A stretch of DNA of 64,000 nt from Gracilibacillus orientalis (GTDB lineage Bacteria > Bacillota > Bacilli > Bacillales > Amphibacillaceae). The notes beneath the pieces were generated by a model that saw only the letters and a list, made by a program, of their open reading frames with translations, did no database searches and had not been told where the DNA came from. Shown here piece after piece: positions 8,161-16,734 of the stretch; position 1 is the first letter of the stretch, and the number at the start of each line of letters is the position of its first letter. The translations under genes and the position numbers were made by a program. The stretch is from contig NZ_FOTR01000008.1 in NCBI RefSeq assembly GCF_900114645.1, positions 153,597 to 217,596 on the forward strand, given 5' to 3'.

Positions 8161-9658
8161 GCGAAACAGCCTCCTGTTTATCGCCGTAAAGTTTTAAGAA
8201 CAGCTCTTCATAGCTTTTGTCGTCCCTCTTCCCTGCGAACGAACCAATCACACCACCGGCAAAACCGGCTGGAATTGATAGAATACCAGGATTAGAAAGT
8301 GGAAGAAAACCGATTCCCTCCGGACCTGAGACAACTAGTAGGATAGATATTAGAAAGCCACTTAATAGTGTTGTGTAGGCACCAACTCTGTTAAATCTCT
8401 TCCAGTAAAAAGTAAGAATAAGCAAAGGAAACAGGGTGGATGCAGCAATCGCAAATGTAATCGATACAAGAAAGGCTACATTACTTTCTTCCATTTCTAT
8501 CGATAAAAGGATCGACAATATACCGATCGCGACAGCTACGATTCTAGCTACCTGCAGCTGCTTTTTCTCTTCGACCTTTTTTTTCTTCCAAAGGTGGTAG
8601 TAGATATCGTGCGCAAATGAGGAAGTTGCGGCAAAAATCAGGCCAGTCACAACGGCAATGATAGTTGCGAAGGCTACTGCCATCACAAAAGCAATCAGAA
8701 AATCACCGCCAACAGTCTCTGCCAGCAATAATGCCGCCAAATTACCACTTGCATCCGCCTGTATCAATGTTTCACTTCCAACAAGCGCAATGGTTCCCAC
8801 TCCCAAAATAAGAGTCATTATATAAAACAAGCCGATAATCCATGAGGCAGACATGGCGGAAACCCAAGCCTCTTTCGCATTTTTTACCGTTAAAAATCGG
8901 ATTAGTATATGTGGAAGACCGGAAGTTCCTAAAATTAAGGTTAAAGTAAGCGAAACTTTCTCCACTGGGTGGGTGAACAGATTTCCGGGATGAAAATATA
9001 ATTCTTCATGTGGACTCTGCTTTACCGCTTCATTTATTAGTCCAAATACATCCCAATTCACCCACGACAGCAGAATAAACACAACCAGTAGTGTGCCAGC
9101 CATCAGCAGTACAGTTTTTATAATCTGTACCCAAGATGTTGCCAGCATTCCACCAAAAGCTACATACACCGTCATTAAAACACCGATAATGCACACGGCT
9201 ACACGGAAATCTACGCCAAGTAAAAGACGGATCAATAACCCAGAAGCAACGAGCTGCGGGATCATATACAAAACGGAAATACAGATACCACTGATAGCTA
9301 CAGCAGCTCGCATCCTGTTTCCCGGAAAGCGGGCAGTGATCACATCTGCTACCGAGTAAGTGCCCAACCGGTGAACTGGTTCGACTATTAGTAGTAATAA
9401 TATGACATAGGAAATGAGAAAACCTGTCGCATACAAGAATCCATCATAGCCATAGAGCGCAATTAATCCGGTGATACCCAAAAAAGAAGCAGCGCTGATA
9501 AAATCACCGGCAATCGCCATACCATTTTGCATGCCGGAAAGACTTCCTGACGCCACATAAAATTGATGGGCTGTTCTGCTCCGCTCTGCTGCCCAATGGG
9601 TAATGACCAACGTACCAATTACAATAACTACGAAAAAAATAAAATAGGTGAAATTCAT
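8153..9658 (-). CDS. cation/acetate-type sodium:solute symporter (YwcA/ActP-like)
   Basis: A 501-residue SSS-family transporter with about 13 helices. It has the family start YVASGSLSGMQNGMAIAGDFISAASFLG, the SVADVITARFPGNRMRA loop, GTSGLPHILIRFLTVK and SSFAHDIYYHLWKK. Without the extra loop of the other symporter in this window it resembles B. subtilis YwcA and E. coli ActP more closely. It overlaps the upstream DUF485-like gene by 4 bases and the kinase gene by 8. The expected cargo is a small monocarboxylate such as acetate, pyruvate or lactate, driven by sodium or protons; this follows from the family. Confidence 0.9.
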   Translation of the reverse strand: MNFTYFIFFVVIVIGTLVITHWAAERSRTAHQFYVASGSLSGMQNGMAIAGDFISAASFLGITGLIALYGYDGFLYATGFLISYVILLLLIVEPVHRLGTYSVADVITARFPGNRMRAAVAISGICISVLYMIPQLVASGLLIRLLLGVDFRVAVCIIGVLMTVYVAFGGMLATSWVQIIKTVLLMAGTLLVVFILLSWVNWDVFGLINEAVKQSPHEELYFHPGNLFTHPVEKVSLTLTLILGTSGLPHILIRFLTVKNAKEAWVSAMSASWIIGLFYIMTLILGVGTIALVGSETLIQADASGNLAALLLAETVGGDFLIAFVMAVAFATIIAVVTGLIFAATSSFAHDIYYHLWKKKKVEEKKQLQVARIVAVAIGILSILLSIEMEESNVAFLVSITFAIAASTLFPLLILTFYWKRFNRVGAYTTLLSGFLISILLVVSGPEGIGFLPLSNPGILSIPAGFAGGVIGSFAGKRDDKSYEELFLKLYGDKQEAVSHD

Positions 9659-9954
9659 TGGCCACCTCCTTCATTCGTCTGTTTTACCCTTTCTTCTATA
9701 CTCCGGTTAAATCGTTTCATGAAAAAGTAGTGCCAGATCCCTATTCCCCATGTCAGGAGAAATAAAATAAGGATATACCCCCATGCTAAGGGGAGGAAAT
9801 ATTTATTTTGTTCTGAAATAAAATTGGTTAACATGATGGGAAACAATATATAAAAGAGAACAATGATTGCAACAGTAGAGATGAGAATACGGTGTTTTTT
9901 CTTTATGTAATCACACGTTTCGTAAGCGTTTTCATTTATGTGGCTATTTTTCAC
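9655..9954 (-). CDS. DUF485-like small membrane partner of the symporter (YwcB-like)
   Basis: A 99-residue protein with two membrane helices (about residues 22-47 and 55-78) and a basic loop after helix 2 (HYFFMKRFNRSIEER), the layout of DUF485 proteins such as YwcB and YjcH that precede ywcA and actP. It starts with GTG after GAGGAGG. The symporter start overlaps its stop by 4 bases. A good promoter lies upstream on the minus strand (10005-10034). The sequence match to DUF485 is loose and the call rests partly on gene order. Confidence 0.75.
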   Translation of the reverse strand: MKNSHINENAYETCDYIKKKHRILISTVAIIVLFYILFPIMLTNFISEQNKYFLPLAWGYILILFLLTWGIGIWHYFFMKRFNRSIEERVKQTNEGGGQ

Positions 9955-10004
9955 GCTAATCCTCCTCTTTGAAGGAATTAATTAAATTGCCTTTATCATA
10001 TGCA

Positions 10005-10034
10005 ATTATATCGGAGCATGTATAATTAAGTCAA
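10005..10034 (-). promoter_or_regulatory. sigma-A promoter of the ywcB-like/symporter/lytST operon
   Basis: On the minus strand TTGACT, an 18-base spacer and a perfect TATAAT precede the GTG start by about 50 bases. Confidence 0.65.
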
Positions 10035-10057
10035 TTTTGTGAACGAGAATGCAAAAG

Positions 10058-10071
10058 TATATGATCATATA
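10058..10071. promoter_or_regulatory. 14-bp perfect palindrome between the lytST operon and bioY
   Basis: TATATGATCATATA is a perfect palindrome lying 24 bases upstream of the -35 of the minus-strand operon and 26 bases before the BirA-type operator. It may bind a regulator; AT-rich chance palindromes are also likely here. Confidence 0.25.
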
Positions 10072-10097
10072 TGAAAAATAATTACCTATAACACCAT

Positions 10098-10154
10098 TAT
10101 TATTGTCAACCATATTTTAATAGGGTTGACAATAATATCTTTTTCATTTAATCT
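10098..10154 (+). promoter_or_regulatory. BirA-type operator and promoter of bioY-bioB
   Basis: TATTATTGTCAACC (10098-10111) and GGTTGACAATAATA (10124-10137) are perfect 14-bp inverted arms with a 12-base spacer, the form of Firmicute BirA operators. The right arm contains TTGACA at 10126-10131, a -35 element, with TAATCT at 10149-10154 as a likely -10 after 17 bases. Bound BirA would cover the promoter. Confidence 0.85.
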
Positions 10155-10177
10155 ATTTTTGGGAAAGGAGAGAAATA

Positions 10178-10780
10178 ATGCACAATAATAAGCGTTTCAC
10201 AGCAATAGATATTACCATCGGCAGTATATTTATTGCCTTAATGACAGTAGGAGCAAACATTACATCGATTGCACCTTTCATGGTGATAGGAGGTGTGCCA
10301 ATCACCTTACAAACTTTTTTTGCGATACTAGCGGGACTTATTTTAGGTAGTCGACTGGGTGCCATCTCGATGTTGGTATACATGTTGCTAGGATTAGCTG
10401 GTGCACCAATTTTCGCCCAGTTCAAAGGTGGTATATCGACACTTGTATCTCCAACTTTTGGTTTCATTGTTTCTTTTATCTTAATCGCATATGTTACAGG
10501 TAAACTGATAGAGAAGAAACGTAGCTTCCCTGTCTATATCACTGCTGCATTAATTGCGATGATAATCAATTATCTTTTTGGAGCTAATTGGATGTATGCT
10601 GCCTATCTTCTGTGGTTTGATGCTCCTGAAGGGTTCTCCTATAAACTAGTTTGGTATTGGTTGGCAGTTCCTTTACCTAAGGATATCGTGCTATCGATTG
10701 GGGCAGGAATGTTTGCTCATCGACTTGAAAAAAGTATCCTGTCCAAAAGTATGTTTCGAAACCAACAGAATATTGCGTAA
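10178..10780 (+). CDS. bioY: biotin transporter BioY (ECF S component)
   Basis: A 200-residue membrane protein with six likely helices. Diagnostic BioY sequences are GGVPITLQTFFAILAGLILGSRLGAISMLVYMLLGLAGAPIF (residues about 45-86; the central QTFF and LGLAGAPIF parts are most conserved) and GGISTLVSPTFGFIVSF. It is the substrate-binding subunit of the energy-coupling-factor biotin importer; the shared EcfAT genes are not in the window. AAAGGAGAG precedes the ATG. bioB follows after 14 bases, and the pair lies under a BirA-type operator, so uptake and the last synthesis step should be repressed together by biotin. Confidence 0.96.
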   Translation: MHNNKRFTAIDITIGSIFIALMTVGANITSIAPFMVIGGVPITLQTFFAILAGLILGSRLGAISMLVYMLLGLAGAPIFAQFKGGISTLVSPTFGFIVSFILIAYVTGKLIEKKRSFPVYITAALIAMIINYLFGANWMYAAYLLWFDAPEGFSYKLVWYWLAVPLPKDIVLSIGAGMFAHRLEKSILSKSMFRNQQNIA

Positions 10781-10794
10781 TAAGGAGGCATTAT

Positions 10795-11787
10795 ATGAGT
10801 GTTTGGCAACCATTAGCAAGAAAAGTCCTAGAGGCAGAAGAAATAACGGATCAGGAGGCACTTGCCGTTTTAGAATGTCCAAACGATGCATTATTAGATC
10901 TGTTAGATAGTGCCTACCAAGTTCGTAAACGGTACTATGGAAACAAAGTGAAACTCAACATGATTATCAACACGAAATCTGGTCTATGTCCAGAGAATTG
11001 TGGGTATTGTGCACAATCAAGAGATTCCACCGCCCCCATTGAAAAATATCGGATGATGGAGAAAGAGGCGATTGTTCAAGGGGCTAAACGCGCACATGAA
11101 CAGAAATCGGGTACATATTGTATTGTAGCTAGTGGTCGAGGACCGTCCAAACGGGAGCTTGCTACGGTAACTTCAGCTGTTGAGGAGATCAAACAACATT
11201 ACGACATCAAAATTTGTGCTTGCTTAGGACTATTAGAACCAGAGCAAGCCAATCAGTTAAAAGAAGCAGGTGTAGATCGCTACAACCACAATATTAATAC
11301 CTCAGAAAATCATCATGATCATATAACGACAAGTCATAGTTACTATGATCGTGTAGCAACAGTGAATGCAGCAAAAGCATCTGGTATCTCACCATGTTCT
11401 GGCGTAATTGTCGGTATGAAGGAGAAAAAAGAAGATGTTATTGAAATGGCGCGAGCATTAAAGGCACTGAATGCCGATTCAATCCCAGTTAATTTCTTGC
11501 ATGCGATGGATGGGACATTACTAGAAGGGACAAACGAATTAACCCCGACGTATTGTTTAAAAGTTCTTTGTTTATTTCGTTTCATCAATCCTACAAAAGA
11601 AATACGTATATCCGGCGGAAGAGAAGTTAACTTGAGAAGCCTTCAACCTTTTGGACTTTATCCTGCTAATTCCATTTTTATAGGTGATTACTTAACAACA
11701 GAAGGACAAACTGGCCTAAAAGATCATAAAATGATAGAAGATCTCGGCTTTGAAATCGATTATGTTACGACGGAAGAAATAGTATAA
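10795..11787 (+). CDS. bioB: biotin synthase
   Basis: A 330-residue radical-SAM enzyme that inserts sulfur into dethiobiotin. The cluster-binding cysteines are C65, C69 and C72 in CPENCGYCAQS. Other family markers are YNHNINTS, the GISPCSGVIVGM segment and ISGGREVNLRSLQPFGLYPANSIFIGDYLTT. Length is normal. AAGGAGG precedes the ATG. No bioA, bioD, bioF or bioW lies here; the strain may import biotin or dethiobiotin and use BioB for salvage, or the other genes may be elsewhere. Confidence 0.97.
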   Translation: MSVWQPLARKVLEAEEITDQEALAVLECPNDALLDLLDSAYQVRKRYYGNKVKLNMIINTKSGLCPENCGYCAQSRDSTAPIEKYRMMEKEAIVQGAKRAHEQKSGTYCIVASGRGPSKRELATVTSAVEEIKQHYDIKICACLGLLEPEQANQLKEAGVDRYNHNINTSENHHDHITTSHSYYDRVATVNAAKASGISPCSGVIVGMKEKKEDVIEMARALKALNADSIPVNFLHAMDGTLLEGTNELTPTYCLKVLCLFRFINPTKEIRISGGREVNLRSLQPFGLYPANSIFIGDYLTTEGQTGLKDHKMIEDLGFEIDYVTTEEIV

Positions 11788-11844
11788 AGTTAAAGCTAAA
11801 AACAACTTATACAGAGAACCCTCTATCTATCAGTGAAAACATTT

Positions 11845-11886
11845 CTTACGGACTTTTTACCTATTATAAAAAACTTCGTCCGTAAG
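11845..11886. terminator. hairpin after bioB
   Basis: CTTACGGAC (11845-11853) and GTCCGTAAG (11878-11886) are perfect 9-bp arms with further A/T pairing inside (TTTTT / AAAAA). There is no clean T-run, so termination is plausible but not certain. The remaining bases before the chemoreceptor gene hold its promoter. Confidence 0.5.
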
Positions 11887-12009
11887 ATTAGTTCTTTAGA
11901 ACTCCCCTAAAATCCAGACTCCATCACCTTCCATACACAACTACAGGCTTATAAAATGATTCTTTTTTACTAAAAATATAAAAACATTTAACATTATCTT
12001 AATATAAGT

Positions 12010-12038
12010 TTGTTACAATTTGTCGATGTAAGGATAAT
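12010..12038 (+). promoter_or_regulatory. promoter of the chemoreceptor gene
   Basis: TTGTTA at 12010-12015, 17 bases, GATAAT at 12033-12038, about 25 bases before the start codon. GTCGATGT at 12022-12029 also resembles the sigma-D -10 (GCCGATAT) typical of motility genes, but its -35 is poor. Confidence 0.45.
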
Positions 12039-12063
12039 TACCTAGGAACTGGAGGATATCAAA

Positions 12064-13800
12064 TTGAAGTTTAATTTCGGCAGGTTAGGTAAAAAACGAA
12101 AAAAGATACAAAAGAAAACATATAAACAAGAACTTTTAGAAAAGGTTCATTTACGAACTAGATTACTATTTTTATTTGTTGCCCTATTAATCATTTCCAT
12201 TACTGCTGTAGGACTAAGTTCTTACTTAAAAGCAAAAGATACAACCATGGAAACCATCGAAAACCGGTTAACACGTGAAGGTGAACTGATGGCATACATA
12301 GCTGAAAATCTGAAATTCTTATATGTTAGTGACGATGATTACTTTATGCAACAATTAGAAGTGAATATCCGCTCGCAAAAAGATAAGCTAGAAGAAGAAG
12401 GTATTGTCGCTGACATGTACTATATCATTGATGAGGATGTAACACCATCTCAAGTTAGTAATGAAAGTAGCATCACTTTTTCTGATTCTTTAATTGATAG
12501 AATGCTTGACCGAAACAAAGGCATCATTCACGAAGAGATTGATGGCATCGATTATACGATGGTTGTCGAAGATCTCAATTCACAAATTGGTGGATTATAC
12601 ATTCTAGCTGTACCCAACCAATCTTATATGGGGCCAGTTAATGACATGGCTCAAACTATTATTATCGTAATGATCATTAGTTTAATCTTCTCTGTTTTAA
12701 TCATCATATTATTCGTTAGAAGTATAACAAAACCATTAACGAAATTACAGAATACGATGAAAGAAGCCCGGGAAGGAAACTTAAGTGATACGAGCGAAAT
12801 TAATACAACCATACCGGAAGTTATATCATTACATAAGAGTTATGACGCTATGATAAATCAAATGCGTCTAATGTTGAGTGAACTCAACGATACTACTTCC
12901 GAATTAGAAACGACTGGGGTGCAATTAAAAGATTCTTCGGGCAATACCTTATCATCCAGTCACCAATTGATTGAAGCTATTAATGTTGTGAAAAGAGGGG
13001 CGGAACAAACCGCTAATAGCTCAGAAAATAGTTCCAATAGCTTCCATGAGATGAAAGAAAAGATCTTTTCTATACTAGAGAATATGAATATGGTCTATAA
13101 CAGTTCAGAGGATATGAATAATTCTGCAGCATCTGGCGAGAAAAATATGATAAAGCTCATTAAAATGATTACTTCCTTTGAACAAGACTTTAAACATATG
13201 AACGAAACCATTCAAGAAGTAAATGCTCATTCATCCTCCATTACCAGTTTAGTAGACTTAATTAAAGGGATAGCAGAACAAACAAAGCTTCTAGCATTGA
13301 ATGCCGCCATTGAAGCAGCTAGAGCAGGTGAATCTGGCAAAGGCTTTGCTGTTGTAGCTAATGAAGTCAGGAAGCTAGCAGAGCAGGCTTCCAATGCAAC
13401 AAAGGAAATTACATACTCTATCTCAGAAATGGATAGTGTAACGACACAAGCATCACACGAATTTGATCAAATGCATGCAAAAGTTACGTCTAACTTAACA
13501 ATAGCAAACGAATCGAAATTTTCAATGGATGAATTAATGAAAGAAATAGATACCGTTAGTAACAGCATCCAAAGTATGGAAGGTGAACTGCAAAACCTGC
13601 ATAAGGTTTTACCTGAACTTGAACAAGCAACCGTTAGCTTTTCATCTGTCTCTCAAGAAACATTAGCAAGTGCTGAAGAAATGTATAGTACAAGTGATGA
13701 ACAGGTCCATCAAATGGAAAGAACACACGAAATCGGCTTAAAACTGACCGATTTATCTCAATCACTTTCTAAGCTCACCAAGCGATTTCATGTTAATTAA
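12064..13800 (+). CDS. methyl-accepting chemotaxis protein
   Basis: A 578-residue chemoreceptor. A basic cytoplasmic start ([13 protein letters not shown]) leads to a membrane helix at about 36-58, an extracellular sensor of about 140 residues, a second helix at about 198-219, a HAMP domain ([22 protein letters not shown]) and a long coiled signalling domain. The conserved hairpin tip is recognisable around [23 protein letters not shown]...[17 protein letters not shown]. It starts with TTG 7 bases after GGAGG. The ligand is unknown. It stands alone, with a terminator after it, next to gluconate genes on the opposite strand. Confidence 0.95.
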   Translation: MKFNFGRLGKKRKKIQKKTYKQELLEKVHLRTRLLFLFVALLIISITAVGLSSYLKAKDTTMETIENRLTREGELMAYIAENLKFLYVSDDDYFMQQLEVNIRSQKDKLEEEGIVADMYYIIDEDVTPSQVSNESSITFSDSLIDRMLDRNKGIIHEEIDGIDYTMVVEDLNSQIGGLYILAVPNQSYMGPVNDMAQTIIIVMIISLIFSVLIIILFVRSITKPLTKLQNTMKEAREGNLSDTSEINTTIPEVISLHKSYDAMINQMRLMLSELNDTTSELETTGVQLKDSSGNTLSSSHQLIEAINVVKRGAEQTANSSENSSNSFHEMKEKIFSILENMNMVYNSSEDMNNSAASGEKNMIKLIKMITSFEQDFKHMNETIQEVNAHSSSITSLVDLIKGIAEQTKLLALNAAIEAARAGESGKGFAVVANEVRKLAEQASNATKEITYSISEMDSVTTQASHEFDQMHAKVTSNLTIANESKFSMDELMKEIDTVSNSIQSMEGELQNLHKVLPELEQATVSFSSVSQETLASAEEMYSTSDEQVHQMERTHEIGLKLTDLSQSLSKLTKRFHVN

Positions 13801-13805
13801 TTCAA

Positions 13806-13840
13806 AAACACCTAGAGATAACCACTCTAGGTGTTTTATT
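13806..13840. terminator. bidirectional terminator between the chemoreceptor and RpiR genes
   Basis: AAACACCTAGAG and CTCTAGGTGTTT form a 12-bp stem with a short loop followed by TTTATT; A-rich bases on the other side let it serve the converging gene too. Confidence 0.8.
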
Positions 13841-13843
13841 CTA

Positions 13844-14698
13844 CTATATCCTTTTCACCATGATGGCTTCGCGCATTTTATTTAGCGCTTCTTGCCCCTC
13901 TTCGCCCCTATTCATCAATACATTCACATATAATAAATCAATTAATGTCAACTGGGCAATCCGAGAAGAAAATGCTTCCGTTTTGAAATCGGTTTCCCCT
14001 GAGCTTGTATAAAGCGGGATATGTACAGCAGCACTTAACGTCGATTTCGCAAAGTTCGTAATCGCAATCGTTTTTACTTCATTCTTTTTCAATACATTTA
14101 AAATATGTAAGATATCCTTAGATGATCCTGAGTGAGAAATAAGCATTGCGCAATCCTTCTCATTCAGTTGTGAAGCTGCCATCAACTGTAAATGAGTATC
14201 TACTGTAGCTTGAACCGGAAGTCCAGTGCGAATAAACTTATGATAAGCGTCTAAAGCTACCGTATTGGAACCCCCACTACCAAAAAAGTGAATTTGGCGC
14301 GCTGACAATAATATATTTACAGCCTTTTGTAATTGTTCTTCATCTATAATCTGTAATGTTTCTTCCAAGGATTGAATATTGGTACGAAAAACCTTTGCGG
14401 CCACCGTATCAATCGCGTCACCGCTATCCACATCTTCATGAATATCTTGCATAGAGGACACTACTTCAGAAGCTAACGCAATCTTCATTGCTTGGTAACC
14501 TTTATAACCTATCCGCTTACAAAATCTAAAAACGGTTGAATCCGCAACATCCAAATCCTCCGCAAGCTGATTAATGGAAGAATGAATAATTTGATTAGGA
14601 TTTTTTAGAATGTAGTCAGCAATCTTTCTTTCAGTGACACTAAACTTCGGATAATCTCTTCGTACTTTATCTAAGCACGTTTGCTCTCTTTTTCTCAT
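13844..14698 (-). CDS. RpiR/MurR-family transcriptional regulator of the gluconate locus
   Basis: About 284 residues from MRKREQTC. The N-terminal helix-turn-helix of the HTH_6 type (about residues 5-80) includes FSVTERKIADYILKN and ADSTVFRFCKRIGYKGYQ. A SIS sugar-phosphate-binding domain follows (about 115-260) with FFGSGGSNTVALDAYHKF and the CAMLISHSGSSKDIL loop. The frame opens further upstream at 14731, but that ATG overlaps a TATAAT-like box and has no ribosome site; the ATG at 14698 lies 7 bases after AGGAG. It faces a decayed gnd and gntP across three GAAA...TTTC palindromes, so it probably senses a sugar phosphate such as 6-phosphogluconate and controls gluconate use. Confidence 0.88.
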   Translation of the reverse strand: MRKREQTCLDKVRRDYPKFSVTERKIADYILKNPNQIIHSSINQLAEDLDVADSTVFRFCKRIGYKGYQAMKIALASEVVSSMQDIHEDVDSGDAIDTVAAKVFRTNIQSLEETLQIIDEEQLQKAVNILLSARQIHFFGSGGSNTVALDAYHKFIRTGLPVQATVDTHLQLMAASQLNEKDCAMLISHSGSSKDILHILNVLKKNEVKTIAITNFAKSTLSAAVHIPLYTSSGETDFKTEAFSSRIAQLTLIDLLYVNVLMNRGEEGQEALNKMREAIMVKRI

Positions 14699-14748
14699 TA
14701 GCATTCTCCTGAAACAACGTTTAGTTTTCATTATACAAGATTAGTGTA

Positions 14749-14826
14749 CGAAAAAAATATTTTTTTGTAAACGGTTGAAAAAAGAATTTTTTTTCGTATA
14801 ATGTATGAAGAACGAAATTTTTTTCG
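14749..14826. promoter_or_regulatory. three palindromic operators and promoter of the gluconate genes
   Basis: Three related palindromes: CGAAAAAAATATTTTTTTG (14749-14767), GAAAAAAGAATTTTTTTTC (777-795 of the 14-kb block) and CGAAATTTTTTTCG (14813-14826). The second lies between TTGAAA (14775-14780) and TATAAT (14797-14802), a sigma-A promoter with a 16-base spacer. The first sits near the promoter of the divergent RpiR gene. The pattern is that of RpiR-type operators. Confidence 0.65.
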
Positions 14827-14843
14827 ATAGAGGATTGGTGATA

Positions 14844-15244
14844 ATGCAAATAGGCAGGATAGGTTTAAGAAAAATGGGATACCAGTTATCGTTAAATCTA
14901 ATTAAGAAACGGTAACCATAGACTAAGAGTGTAGGAAATACAAATATCCTCTGATCTTTTAATAAAGTTTTTGCTCATGATACAACGGAAAAGGCATTAC
15001 TACACATTGCTTCAAATAATGGTGAAACCGCTATTTTGATATTCTTAAAAAGTACTTTTTCTTATGATTATGAAAAGGTTACCAAAGTGTGGAACAACGG
15101 CTCTTTCATTCATGGTTAATGGAGTTAACGGAAAATACTTTTGGAAGCGATCCAAAATGAAAGGCTTTATGCGCTCATTATGAAAAGTGGAAAGTAGAGA
15201 CAGCACTCCACAATGAATTCGGTGGGCATGCTGTAACCAAATGA
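14844..15244 (+). pseudogene. decayed 6-phosphogluconate dehydrogenase (gntZ/gnd)
   Basis: The start reads MQIGRIGLRKMGYQLSLNLI, the N-terminus of decarboxylating 6-phosphogluconate dehydrogenase, and hits a stop after 23 codons. Later frames read TFSYDYEKVTKVWNNGSFIH, then WLMELTENTFGSDPK, then KWKVETALHNEFGGHAVTK and a stop, all C-terminal family sequences. The remnant spans about 400 bases against about 900 for the intact gene, with several frameshifts and a large central loss. A ribosome site, promoter and operators remain upstream, and gntP follows intact. The oxidative step must be provided elsewhere or has been lost. Confidence 0.85.
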
Positions 15245-15295
15245 TAAAGTGAGACTTATCAAAATAAAAATTAATCAACAAAGGATGGAAACAAC

Positions 15296-16642
15296 ATGTC
15301 AGATCAAATGTTAATACTTATTGCTTTAGCAGGAATTTTTCTATTATTATTTCTAGTTATACGAACGAAATTACACGCATTCGTTGCCTTATTGGTAGTC
15401 AGCTTAATTGTTGGTATATTGGCAGGAATGCCTCTTAGTGATGTAATCGAAACGATGGAACAAGGAATGGGAGGAACATTAGGCTTTGTCGCTGTTGTTG
15501 TTGGTCTAGGTGCAATGTTTGGTCAAATGCTTGAAGTATCCGGTGGTGCCGATCGTTTAGCACGTACTATGATCAACAAGCTTGGTGAAGATAAAGCGCA
15601 ATGGTCATTAGGTATTACAGGCTTTCTTGTAGCGATTCCGGTCTTTTTTGATGTTGGTTTTATCATTCTTGTGCCAATTGTATACGGTTTAGCAAAGAAA
15701 ACCGGTAAATCATTATTGTATTATGGTATTCCTTTACTAGCTGGTTTAGCTGTTACACACAGTTTTATTCCCCCGACTCCCGGACCGATTGCGGTTGCTG
15801 ATTTAGTCGGAGCAGACTTAGGATGGGTTATTTTGTTCGGTGCACTTGCCGGTATACCTTCGATGATTATTGCTGGTCCTCTATTTGCACGTTATATTTC
15901 CAAACGGCTACATGTTGTCGTACCAGAATACATGAATATGGAAGAAGTAGAATATGATGATCAAGAATTGCCTAGCTTTTCTTTAATTGCTTCCATTATT
16001 TTAACACCTTTAGTATTAATTTTATGTAATACATTTTCGGACTTCTTTTTAGAGGAAGGAAATATGGCTCGTGAAATATTCACTTTCTTAGGACACCCAT
16101 TTGTTGCTTTAACGATTGCAACGATCTTAACCTTTGTCTTCTTAGGAACAAAACGCGGTCTTACCCGTCAGGAAGTACAAGATATTGCGACTAAAGGATT
16201 GGAACCTGCAGGGATTATTATATTAGTAACTGGTGCAGGTGGTGTATTTAAGGAAGTCTTAATTCAATCTGGTGTAGGTGATGTGATTGGTAACATGATG
16301 GCTGGCTCAAACCTACCACCTATTTTACTTGCATTTTTGATTGCGGCTGCCGTACGTGTTGCTCAAGGATCTGCAACTGTGTCCATGGTAACTGCAGCAG
16401 GACTCGTCGCTCCTTTAATTGACATCTTAAGTCTTGAAGGACCTGTTTTAGGGCTAATCGTTATCGCAGTTGCATCAGGTGCGACAGTACTATCACATGT
16501 CAATGATTCTGGTTTCTGGCTTGTCGGTCGATACTTTGGCTTAGATGTAAAAGATACATTGAAGTCATGGACGATTATGGAAACATTAATAGGTCTTGTC
16601 GGTTTATCCGTCGCACTTATTCTAGGAATCTTCATCTCATAA
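15296..16642 (+). CDS. gntP: gluconate:H+ symporter GntP
   Basis: A 448-residue permease of the GntP family with about 12 to 14 helices. Recognisable sequences are GMGGTLGFVAVVVGLGAMFGQMLEVSGGADRLA, VFFDVGFIILVPIVYGLAKK, HSFIPPTPGPIAVADLVGAD and, near the end, HVNDSGFWLVGRYFGL; all match gluconate permeases (the conserved GAMFGQMLE and VNDSGFW parts are most telling). AAAGGATGG precedes the ATG. It is the only intact metabolic gene left in the gluconate locus, downstream of the gnd remnant; no gluconate kinase gene is nearby. A strong terminator follows at 16650. Confidence 0.95.
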   Translation: MSDQMLILIALAGIFLLLFLVIRTKLHAFVALLVVSLIVGILAGMPLSDVIETMEQGMGGTLGFVAVVVGLGAMFGQMLEVSGGADRLARTMINKLGEDKAQWSLGITGFLVAIPVFFDVGFIILVPIVYGLAKKTGKSLLYYGIPLLAGLAVTHSFIPPTPGPIAVADLVGADLGWVILFGALAGIPSMIIAGPLFARYISKRLHVVVPEYMNMEEVEYDDQELPSFSLIASIILTPLVLILCNTFSDFFLEEGNMAREIFTFLGHPFVALTIATILTFVFLGTKRGLTRQEVQDIATKGLEPAGIIILVTGAGGVFKEVLIQSGVGDVIGNMMAGSNLPPILLAFLIAAAVRVAQGSATVSMVTAAGLVAPLIDILSLEGPVLGLIVIAVASGATVLSHVNDSGFWLVGRYFGLDVKDTLKSWTIMETLIGLVGLSVALILGIFIS

Positions 16643-16649
16643 AATTTTA

Positions 16650-16684
16650 AATGGGCACTGTCATTAGAAGACAGTGCCCATTTT
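16650..16684 (+). terminator. intrinsic terminator of gntP
   Basis: AATGGGCACTGTC and GACAGTGCCCATT form a perfect 13-bp stem followed by TTTT. Confidence 0.85.
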
Positions 16685-16734
16685 ACTACAGAAAAACTTT
16701 AGTCTTTTATCTTCACTTTACCATGTACAACCAA

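Noticed and set aside
12000..12029. Sigma-D promoter of the chemoreceptor gene
   Set aside because: GTCGATGT fits the -10 loosely, but no proper TAAA -35 has the right spacing; the sigma-A reading is at least as good.
15045..15281. 78-codon minus-strand frame upstream of gntP
   Set aside because: It lies antisense to the gnd remnant, whose plus-strand protein text explains the bases.
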